Under the pieces are notes generated by a model. The model did not search any database. It saw only the letters and a list, made by a program, of their open reading frames with translations, and was not told where the DNA came from. Positions 26,301-38,300 of a stretch of DNA of 64,000 nt are shown here, piece after piece. How positions within the stretch are numbered: the first letter of the stretch is position 1; every line of letters starts with the position of its first letter. A program made the position numbers and the translations under genes. Origin of the DNA: Litomosoides sigmodontis (lineage: Eukaryota > Nematoda > Chromadorea > Rhabditida > Onchocercidae); the NCBI GenBank assembly GCA_963070105.1, contig OY718808.1, positions 7,737,398 through 7,801,397 on the forward strand. The letters run 5' to 3'.

Positions 26301-29300
26301 TTGTCTCATCTCACTACGCTTTGGTGTTCATTTGAGGAAGTTTTTTCTGTTGTGGATGGAGAAGAGTCAGTATGAAAAAAGCTGAAAATCGGTGTAGGTC
26401 AATTAAGTTTCACACTCTTCCCTTAGATATTTGTACGTGTGTTTGTCCAAGTGTCATGTAAGATATCAGTAGCAACTATTTCTCTCTGTATATATGTGTC
26501 ATTTTTCTTTGATCGCTGGTATCTCGTTGCCTTGAAGCTTTTTCATATTATCACTATGCTGCTTCTATGTGATGCTTTCTGTGAAACTCATTTAAAGGAA
26601 ATCAAGCGGCCGTTATTTTTTGGGTCCATGTTGGGAGCTCTGTAATCACTATAGAAGTTTGTATGCTAAAAATGCCCTAACGAATAAGCAGTTGTTTCTG
26701 ATGCGGAGAGTTTATATTCAAATATTAACTGCTATGTGAAGCATGAAATGTTTTTGATTAGTGAAGTATTCCAGTTTTCAGTTTTCAGTTGTTCCCTCTA
26801 GTTGTGCAATCATCTGCGTGATTGTCTCATTAACAGGATTGCTTTTTTTTTGCGAAGATCATGCTGTGTGTTTAACCTGTCCACGAAACTATCGAGAAGA
26901 GTTTCTAAATTTTTGTTATTCAATGAGGAGCAAGTCGAGAGAATACTATTTCTCCATTGTTTATTATATGATCTGCATGTTTACTGGTGAAAATCGACAC
27001 CATTTAATTACTGTCTTCTCTCTAATAACTAGATTGTTTATGAATGGCTGAGGGTTTTTCACCCGCATACTTTCGAATAAAGTTTTATTGCTTTTTTCTC
27101 ATGTTACTCTATTAAAGTGATTTTGCTTCTAAATCTTGAAATTACCACAACCGCAGAGTTGCTATGCCTATTTATATTGGCTTTTTAAAATAGTTGGATA
27201 GCTTCAAGAAGGACCAATAATTAACTGATACTTCATTCCCTTTTTCTCAGTGTTGGTGTTGATGTACTGGCATTTGAATATCGTGTGGTTAGGTTAGGTT
27301 CAACGCCTATAACGCTAAGCAGTAACAGAAGCGTCTTATGTCTTGTAGCGTCCTGTAATTCACATATTAATTAGGATATAGCTTATAGACAAGAATGGCA
27401 GAGCGGTTGTATTGCGAGTTTAAATTTATTATCCACATGTGTGGATGGTCATGAAAACATTCACCTATGAGTAAGGAGAGAAGGAGGAGGGAGTAAACTG
27501 GTAAAGTTATTGCACTTAACAACCATAAGCTACCTATTAGTTGTCGAATGTCAAAAGAGTCGTACGGTCCTAAAAAGTCTTAGCTATTGCATGTAGTCCT
27601 AGCTACTGCTATACTGCTTAAATATGATAACAGGAATGGAAAAGAAAATATCGGTATGAAGTTGATATGTATCTTTCTACGTTTAAGATTTTGGCAAAAA
27701 CCTATTTTGCCGTCATTCCGACGAAGTCAATTAGAGTTGCAAGATGAATCCCGAGGAGGAAGAATAATGAAATGAATCGTACCTTTTTTTTATTGTCTTT
27801 TTCTTTGGGACCACTTAAATAATACTCTGATGTCAAGAGTACTTAATCCCAACTAAAACGTTATTCTCACAAAGTACTATTTGTTCTCAAATTTTCTGGA
27901 AGTAATTAAAAAATCTGGTTCCCAAGTCTGTTGCTTTTTACACCATTTAAAATCGGTGTTAAACTGGTACACACATACAACTATATAAGTGTTGTGACAG
28001 TCATTGTTTAACACAATTTATCTTTATTTAGTTTTATTCGTTGTGTTGTTTGATGTTGTACTTCTGCTACGACACTTTAGAAATTATATTTTTCTGATAT
28101 TATATCCTCATGTCCCATATCGACTTATTTGAAGCAATTATTGCACTTAGTTTTAATTGAAAAATACATTATATTTTCTTATAGGTAGATTTAGAAGTTA
28201 AAACCCAAGAATCCTCCTCTCGTTTACCGTTTCCTTCCTGGATACATATTTAAAACTTGAGGATATGTGCCAAGGAGCATTTATAATTTTCCTTCTGTTT
28301 TAGAAGCAATTTACAATTTAATATTCTTTAGATTGATTTCAATTTTGTAATAAATATTTGCGAAATGAGACATTCACATCTCATTTCCCAGGCGCCTTTT
28401 TCTATCATTGCACAGTTCCAGGCTAAAGTGTGCATTAATGCAAAACTTTTAGATCTTCCACAAAATTGATTCCCTGCCTTTATTACTTCCTTTGATCTTA
28501 ACTTACCTTGTTCATGTTATCATTTTTCATCTTCAGCCACAAATTGTAATATAATTCTTTTTAACAGAGCTCATATCTTGCAGATGAGAGATAACGTTGA
28601 GCATGAAATGATGATGAAAACTACTCCAAATGGGAATATAATTGATGGAAGCTGCGAAAATCATCAATGTCAGGTGAAGTGATAGTTTTCTAACGAAATA
28701 ACTTTTATATCTGAAATGGATATTTTGATTTCAATTTAATTTAAATAGTTTCTTGAAATTTTCGAGTAGCAGAATGCATCTTGGGAACTTCAGTTATCTA
28801 ATTTTTTTTAACATTTCATTCTAATTCAATTTATCCTTTATTATCATGTCAATACAGATCACATCATTGGAAGCAAATTTGATGCTGCACCGCGAACAGT
28901 TAGCAATGAAAGATGTTCAACTTCGAAAACTTGAAGAGGAAATTGGAAATGCGCATCGATGCGTGAGATTATTTTTAATTTAATTTTTTCTTTCAAATTT
29001 TTGGAATTAAGATGTTACACGAGTTCAAACATTAGTGATCGATCACGTATGGATGGCATCAATATACATAATGTGTACTACCCCTAATTATGTACATCTA
29101 ATGATAACTAAGGTTTTTTACACCATTTCGCACTATTTTCAAAATTTTCTTGTAGAATCAGCAGTTAAATGCGAAACTTGGCTCAATGGTTGCTACGAAT
29201 GGCATCAATTTCCTAAATCAGGAAAAGGAACTCAAAGTAAGCTTAAATGTTCGCATAATCTGGGAAATTGGATAGGTACGATTGTTGAAGTAATGAAATT

Positions 29301-32300
29301 AGAATCGCGGTACCGTTTGATAGTACCATGTCTCATTGTTTAAACATCGCTGTTCCTAATTCGCTTTGTATTTTAGGGGAGAGGGGAGTGCAGGTAGGCA
29401 TGTAGTGCTGTGTTGTGAAATAGAAAGGTGTGTTAATTTTCTTTTTGGTTGCGTTTTTAGAATTGCGAGAATTATTGCATTTAAAAGTACAGTCTGCGGC
29501 AAGTTTTTTTGATCTGAAAGTTGTTATTGTAAGAACTGCAACAGTGATATTTGTAGAAATCAGTTTTTTTTCGAAGCTTAGATGAAACATAACGCTTGAG
29601 CATTTAAGTAAGGTTTATTGATCACTAAATATCCGAAATATTTTAGACTTCTCTTTTCCACTGAGTATACTTTAGTGGTTTGTGAATATTCATTTTCCAT
29701 TCAATCTTTATAAATACAGAATTATCATAAACACATAAAGTTTGATCATTTGATCAGTAGAAGGTTCAAATTTCATTCCTTTTTAACTGCTGCCGTGTGC
29801 ACAAATTCGATACAATGAACTCTTTGATCACCTCAAAATTAATGGAGTCAATGGCGCAGTTTTCACTTATTTTGATTGGAAAAAAAACTTATTTTGATTG
29901 GAAAAAAAACTTATTTTGAAAAAAAAAAAACTTATTTTGATTGGAGTATCGATTTTTTAAGTAGGTTGCTCTAAAAACTACACCTGTTCTAGGATGTGAG
30001 TAACCTTGCACCATATTTGTTTTGCCCAAATTACATCTTCATCTAATTTACTGCTGATGATACGTTCAAAACCTGAAATACACTAAATTCAGGACCTAGC
30101 TAGTCATAAAGACCATAGGATTTCCCTAGTTTCCGAAAGTATGTCTCAAAATGAGTTTTTGTTGAAATTGATTTAAAATTATTCGGTATTGTCAAATTTC
30201 ACTGAATATTTCTTCATTCATTCATAAATAATAAGATAAATCCTTGAAAGTGGATATTTTTTCATCCCCGACGGCAGTATTGTGATAACAGTTTACAAAA
30301 TGAATTGAAATGGAAGTCCTTGATGGAATGGTTAAGAAGATGAAACACATGATGTTGAAATATAGCTATTTTTTTTTAAATAATTATATATTTTTCATAC
30401 TAAAAAATTTGATGAATTAAAATTTCAAGGTATAAATGGACGAACTAAAAATTCAACTCTTCAGGAAAAACTACATTGAGTTACCTTTATTAAAAGCAAG
30501 CCACAAAGTTCGTGGACTTTCACCAAGAGTACAGCATAGATAACAGTACGAGTCGAATCTATCAGTTAGCTCTGCTAATCCATAATTGTTATCATATGCA
30601 GCTATTATTTTGTCCATTGCCTGTATATGGTAATAGATCGTTATGATAAATTATTAGCTTGCATTATCGCAAAAAAATATTCCGGATTCATTAAGAACTC
30701 TGTGGTAGTAGTAGAGTTGTAAGACTTGATAAGCAGCTTAATAATGCTTGAAATATTACTGGAATAAATTAGTTACCAAAGTTCCATAATTAATTTCCAA
30801 TCTTTAATCAGACAAACTTACATCGATGGTTTGGTCGGCAATTTCTTTCAATTTTCGTATGTACTTGTTTGTTTTGGGTTTCTTCTGGCAGTAATGTTGG
30901 AGTGCTTCGTACAGCTATAACTACTCTCCCTCAAATTCTAGCTTTTTTTTTCAAACTTTGTTACAATAAGCAGGATGAAATGTGATGGTAAAGTCTTGAT
31001 GATTTCGATATTATTGTATTCATTTCATTTGTTCGCTGTATTTTTCAGTTTTTTCGGGTAGAAGAGTGAGGACTTGCTTACACCTAGATATCACCACTAA
31101 CCAGAGTACTACACTTTCTGGTACTTCCATCCTCTTCCGTATATTTTGCTTGAATTTGACGCCAAATGGTTGTTAAAGTCTCCACTTCATTTTTTGATAA
31201 GCATTTTCGGAGGTAATTTTGTCGTTGAGTTGCAAGTCCATCGTTAAAATGTATTTGAATTTCCTCGAAGAACTTAAAGTAATGCAGTTGATTATTGAAA
31301 ATTTTTAGTACGTTTTCCACCAGAAGAAGCAGACAGTTCGCAAAGCTAAATAAATACGTTGCATTTTCTAACAGTCGCAGAAGATTATAATTTCAGAATA
31401 CTTCAAGGATAGCTTTTGTGACGTTTGCTTCGGTAATATTTTAAATAGCTGTAAAATAAATGTTTATATGCTACATGAGAATACAGTCAACGATTATTAT
31501 ACTGCGTAAGTTTTTGAGTGAACTTGAGAGAGATTAATTTGTAGTATTAACTTACCGTTTGCCAACTTTGCACTTGCTTCTCATTCATGCTATCACTGTC
31601 TACTTCATGTAAAGCCATCATCATCGACTTACATATTACCTGTAACAGACATCCGTCCAGAGGAAGCTGTGCGTTTAAAGGATGGATTTGAGAATCTTGC
31701 CAATTTCTGATGGTAAGCAAACTAAGAGGACTAGCTAAGTAATAATATTCAGATCAAACATGGTGAGACTGTGCATTCTTGCATTTCGGTTCTTATAGTT
31801 ACGGTCCTCATTACTCTTCTCCACTTTTCGTATTCTTTTTTTTTGCAAGTAAAGTTACGTTCGTCCATTTTACTGATTGACGTTTTCGCATTTTTTAACT
31901 ACTGATTGCCGACGTCTAATTAGAAATTTAAACTTTTCCTCAGTATGTGGTTCGTAAACGTTGTAGAAGAAGTGTCGAGCTCCGATGTTACGAATGAATT
32001 TGCTCATATCACGTGGCTCATCTACCGTTTCCATGATCGTTTTCAGTGCTGCTTGGAAACAGCTACAGTAATGGCTGAAATATCCATTTGTTTTTGGCAG
32101 CTTTTGGCAAACATAATAAGATAGAAAGGGATAGCTAGGTTAGTCTTTATCTCCGTTTACGATCTGTTAAAGTTAGGTAAACCAACTTGAATCGTTTGTC
32201 GTTGTAGAGCCTTTCTTTTTCGTAATTTCTTCCAAAGCTCCAAAGTAGTGCTATCGATTCGAATTTTTCGATTACATGGGCAATTGTTAATTGGATTACA

Positions 32301-35300
32301 CTGAACTATAAAAAATACAATTTAAAAATTTTGCATTTACTAATAAAGTATTATTCGTAATTAAATTACACTAGTATGGGTAATTATCCGCACTATGAAC
32401 AATTTCGAAGTAACCCAATAATGTTAGCTATATTGTCCCAAGAAATCTAGACTTTCAGCTGAACAATTTAAATAAAAAGTGATGTAATGCGATTTATTAC
32501 TACTTGTAAGTTAAATTTAGCAAGTTGTATCCAATGACATCGTGCTTGTTGTAAGTGAGTAAATGATATGATCACTTCTTCTTCTTTTGGCATATCGGCG
32601 TTGTTAATTTCCTTTTTATTCTTCTGTAAAAATCAATCATCTCGTACTGATCTGCGTTAACATATTTATTTGGCTTTAAGATTTTTATTGCTGATCTTTA
32701 CAGAATCATATATTTTATGAAAGTTTTCAACTGCAATATTGTTAGATACAAAAAAATATATATATATATCACTTCGGCTAACCAAATATACATAGGATGA
32801 AAGAAAATGTTATGCGAACTGCTAGGAAAGCAAAGGTTTAAGTTAATTTTATTAGTTTCATTGACGTATATTTATTTCTCCAATTGAATTATTTTCCACC
32901 GCTTACAGTGGAATGAGATAAGAGTGAGTTCTAGGAGTTTTTTTTTTTTTTTTATGTCTTTAGCAAATGCTTCTTATCTGATGACAGTATCGATTACAAA
33001 ATTTTCTTTTCTTTTACTCATTAAGTTTTGTTAGGTAAATGGATGAACATGCAATATGAATTCAAAAAATTTCAAAGAAACAAACCGATTCTTTTGCTGC
33101 GAATTGTTTAACCGCAGAAATTGCATTTGCGAAAACTTCCTCAACTAGCTGAAATCCTAAATATGTTTAAGAAGTGATTATAAAAAATTCATACAAGCAC
33201 GAAATTTAGATGAGTTAATTTTCAAGTAAAGCCAAAAAAATTTGTTTATATGTTTGTATAGAAAAAAATTGAGTTCGTTGTAAAACAAAAAAAATTTTAT
33301 CGTTATTGATACGATTTTATTGTTCAATATAATTTGCAAAAAAAAGGAAATCTAGAGGAGGAGAATACAACAAAAATATTTGTTGAATGGTTCTTTTCCT
33401 TTTCTCTCTGAATATTAGTTGTAGATGAGCGACTGTTCAGAAAAGATGTTTTTTTTCCTACTAGGAATTTATAAAATTAATTTTAGAAAAAAGAGAGCAG
33501 GAACTTACCGGACCTACAACTTTTTCGTTTTCCATTTTTGTTTATGTTAGTCTGATCGTTATCCTTTGAAAGTTTTATACGAGGAGTGCATCCTATCTTC
33601 AATGATTAAGTTTTTAACATCTTAACTTCTTCATTAATTATTAAAATGAAATCGCACCTTTTAGATTGGATTTTTCCCTAGAAATTAGTTAAAACGAAGT
33701 TAGCGTGCTTAAGTAGTAGTAGCATAAATGCACTGCATTAGTAATTTTGTTTTATGAAAACATTACAAAAAAAATCCATATTTTTGCAACGAGTGATGAA
33801 TTAAAAGTAAATTCTTCATATTTCAATATTTTTAACACGTCATCCACGTAAACTTGTCAATGACGTGCTGGCGTGCAACAATTGCCTAATTTAGAGCTTT
33901 GCAAAAATGCCTTTTGTTTCAATTGATGCTAATGAAATTTCACTGCAAACTAAGAGCGGTAATATCAGCTGACATTACGTAGGGAAATGGTAATTTTAAA
34001 GGTACATGTCAAAAGTTATATGTGAAAAAGCTTTAGTGTTTTAATTATAATTATTAGCATACTGATGAGTTGAAAACATGATTGCTGCAATTTTTATCTA
34101 TCAATCTCGTTAACACCATGGATTATATTAATGCAACGATGAATTAGTTTGCATAATTTGATTAAAATTGTTCCACCTTTGATCGGCCTGTCTAGCACTC
34201 TCCATTCATCTAGTTCTTTGCTGTTAGGTGCATATTAGAGTAGCATTCACTTCTGTTCTGAGAATGTATTCGTTTGGTAAATTTTATTTTTTCGAAAAAT
34301 ATTCATGCTACTGAAGTTTTCAAATTTTTATCCATTTTTTTTCACTGATGGCACTTCTGAGTTTTGCAAAGATCGTGTAGAGATAGATGAAGAAGAAATA
34401 CGATGAAAAGGCGGTTGCCGGTTTGAGCGGCATCGTTATCGTCGACGTTACCGCTATTGTCGTATTTTAAGGCTGTTTGCCTTACTGTGATTGCTATTTC
34501 GTTGACGAACGCTATGACCTGAAATGATGAGGAAGGCTTCGTTCGCGCTTCATTCTGCTTCAGCGATAGGTGGTAAGATCAGTCACCTTATCACCACTTC
34601 CGTTTCTTCCAAAAGCAATAGTTTCTTCAAATTTGCTTATGGGGTGGCGATAGGTGCACCATAATCGATTGCACTGTTGATCGTTTGCTTCTTCTTTCCA
34701 CTCCCTCATCAATTCTCCCTGTTCGAATGTTCGAATGGAATGCTTGATGTTTAATTTGTTGATTCATCACAACCATCAAACCATTTTGCTAGTCAATATC
34801 AGCATGCACGAGGAATATTTCAATTCTCCCTCATAGCTTTCCTAAATGCTAGAAATTTCACTGTCTTCGTATTTTGGAAAAATTTTTTCTAAAAAAATAA
34901 TTTATTGAATGTGTTCATCGGAAAATTCACCATATGAAAGAAAATATTATTATTAATTTTCCAGATAAAAAAAGAATCTTCCTAACATTAGCAACGAGTT
35001 AAACATTTGTTTTCTCCTTAATCGGAAGGAATCAGTGTAATCAGAAGTCTTTACATGTCCTTTTTTTTTTCTGTGAGCCGTTTTTTTTTTTAAACTTTTC
35101 AGTGCTAAATAAATCTTTAGGTCTAACATTTGAATTTGTTGAATTAATTTATCCTTATTACGATTACATTACAGAATATTTAAACTTTGATCTGGAAATT
35201 GTTTGTTTGTTCGCATGATCGACAAGTTTCTCAATTTTTTTGCTTCATTACAATGTAAATCGGCCAGTTGGAAGCAAAAGCACGTGAAGAACAAAAAACC

Positions 35301-38300
35301 ACAAAACTGATATCTTTTAATTCTCAGAAATTCAAAGGTCACGTGCAATGGCAGCACATAGTTGATAATTAATCATTACTCGTCATTACAACCGTTATCA
35401 TGTGAATTCCTCGAGAATTGCAGTTTTCCTTCTGAATCTTTGCCAATTCCCACCATCTTGTCAAATCTGAATTTTTTTTCGTTCTATGATTTGAAGGACA
35501 TCTGAATGAATGGTCGGCAGTTTTCTACTGCAACATGATACTATTTTAGAATTCTCTTGGACATTTCCATTATGGATAGCAATAACATGGATAGAAGCAA
35601 TTTTAGAAAATTTGCAAGTTGGAAATATTTTGTTGTAATGTCGAAAAGAGTTAGATTCTGTGATTTCATTTTATCACGTATTCAGGAATAAATCTGTATA
35701 TTCAGCATTTTTTTTGCTTTCTTATATCATATCAGAAGAGAAGCCTGGAAGGATATTTCAGTGTTTGGATAGGCTCTTTCGTTATTGCTGTAACGATTTT
35801 GAATCGAAATTATAAGAGGCATACTCCAAATCGGATGCTCGTATGGTCTAATACATTCAAGAATGTTCATCAAATTGTTTATTTTAGAGAAGGAAAAAGA
35901 GAAATTTAAGTTTGTGTCGGCGCTACCGTTGGAAGTAATGAGTGCACAGCAATGATTATTCCTACTTTAAGGTCATCTATCTTATACACCATCGTTAGTT
36001 TCTTCTAAAATGACGCTATGTACGATTGTTAATCCTCTGCAATGGTAATTTTCTCGAATCACTTGTAAGCAACTATTAACTCTCAAATTTTTTTATTGAA
36101 ATTTTAAATGTTCTTCTGTTCACGTTAAGTCACTTCACTTCACTTCAACTTCAAATCATCCATTCACAAAGAGATTTAAGTATTATTAACCTTAGTGCTC
36201 GATGAACCATTGAAGAAATTCTCATTGAATAGAGGCAGGTATCTGTCGCATGAGTAAAATATAGGAGATGTGCGCTGATTAACTGATTCGCTCTATTGAT
36301 AATGGAGAAGTGTGAATGGAAGAGTTTGTATGTTTTGGGCGAAGAACGAGCAGATCTTTGTTGCATTTACATATTGTCATATCGAGGAGCTCGTTAGCTG
36401 AAGCACCATTCTCCATTTTTGTAACTTTTCCAGTACAGTACAGGTAGATAGATGTGCCGTGGTTTCCAATAATGAGAGCCTATCTAGTTTACCTGTGCAG
36501 TGCAGGAGGAATGCAACTGTAAACGACTTGTTGTGAGAATTAAGAAAAAGAGACGGAGTGCCATTTAAAACTTGTTTTTCAGTTTTTCTCATTCCTACAA
36601 GACAGCGTCGCGTATCTCAAATAGCCTCGTCCATAGTGAAGGGCATCGGATGGTGAGAAGCTATTATTGCTGCTACGTTATTTCTTACTTCCCTCCGTCA
36701 TTGGCATCTACAATATTTGCATAATTTTCCCTCATAATATCTTACCAACGATTGTATCTTCCTCTCAACTATCATTGCAGTTTCCACTTGTAATGTTACC
36801 AAAAAAAGAGGGCGAAGAGCTTCCGTTTGACTTTTCTTCGTCGAAATTCTGCAATATCAAATTTTTTTTTGAAGAAATTATTAGTAGTTTCCAACGTTCA
36901 GCTCTGATAAATATTTTTGCAAAATTCTCATACTTCAAACACTTCCTTTTTCTGTATTTTTTTCGCTTCTTGCACGTACACATTGTATGTTTTTTAAAAT
37001 ATTTTTTAAGAGAAATTTTGCTATATTTTAAGTTTCATTTCAAAATATGCATTTATATACTGGTCTTTTTTTTTGAATTAAATGAAAAAATAGGTCAGAC
37101 AAATAAGGTTTTGAAGCAATTTGAAAATTCCACAACTTTCGCTCCCTGTTATCTCTGCTCTTCTTCTATATGCAATGTCAAAAATAATGATTGTCAGAAG
37201 TGGGCACATTACCGGCTACTTTTTTGGATTACTGCAAAATATTTTTCTGTAATGAAATCTAGTTACGTCAAAAGAAGTTAATTAACCTAACTTTCGGTAA
37301 TGTTGCAACTTGTAAGAGTGATTGGGCAGTTTTTGAATTAAAATGCCGATATTCTTGTAGTTTTTAAAACTGCATTGCTTTGTGAGTGGAATTCGAACGT
37401 CGTCATCATCCTAAAAAGACAGCAAAAAATTGAGAATGCAATTGCATAGTTTTTTTCGGTTGTTTATTGAATTGATTGCCATTTTAAAGCATAGTAATCA
37501 AATATTATTTTGTAACAGAAAAAAGGACTCATTTCGAAAAGGTACCGCTTTTTGGAAAAATTTAAAATATCAATCAGCCAAGTATTTTAGTGAATAATTT
37601 ATATTGATCTTGTTGGACCATAGATCGAATGCTGTAATCTATGTGATTGTTTTTAGAAGTGAAATAATTCATCCAATATTTTGTTTCATACGTTTGCAAT
37701 ACAACAGGTTTAGGCATTATTGTATTTTATTTAATCAATGAGCGAATAAATAAAAAGTATTTCGACGAAAAATATTTTGGATTGAATGTAACTAATATCG
37801 AAATGTTACAGGTAATAGATTATCCTCTAAGCTTCAACAACTAAATACAGAAGGTGTTAGCATGAATGATGATGCGGACGGGTTAGAAGTGCGTTAGTTC
37901 AATGATTTGTGATTAGCATATATGTGTATTGCTTTAGCATTCATTATTCAAATTGCATTTCTGTTACATTACTCATTCCGTACCTGATCTAAAATATGCT
38001 TAATTTTTTTCATTGGTTTGTGAGAGAAAAGGTAAAGGAGTATTTTTAAAAGAAAATCAATAAATTGTATTTATTGATGGATTATTGATTGAGATGTTGC
38101 TAGGTTCAGTGACCGTTGTTTGATGAAGTAGTATTACTGATGATAATATGCTCCATTTCACACTTCAAAATGAGCTAACCATCTTTGGAGAGTCGAAAAG
38201 CAATAAGAGAGACTTTGTTGATCATCATTACTTTGATTTGAAGATCCTTACTTGCTGGAATACAAGTAGTTGAATGATAAAATAAATACTTATTCACTTA

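Noticed and set aside
26439..27051. Hydrophobic open frames in the 3-kb intron
   Set aside because: No splice signals, no recognisable domain, and F/L/C-rich composition typical of unconstrained AT-rich DNA.
27290..27305. GGTTAGGTTAGGTT-like telomere-type sequence
   Set aside because: Only about two units, and not the nematode TTAGGC repeat; no array.
32187..32300. Alternative frame of the fourth globin exon (CNPINNCPCNRKIRIDSTT)
   Set aside because: It looks coding-like, but its phase at the donor runs into a stop in the next exon. The other frame joins E3 and E5 with natural splice sites and fits globin helices B-D.
36667..37281. 204-codon open frame on the plus strand
   Set aside because: Composition is dominated by F, I, L, K and Y as expected of AT-rich DNA. 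It sits inside an intron, shows no domain pattern and has no supporting context; it is probably chance.
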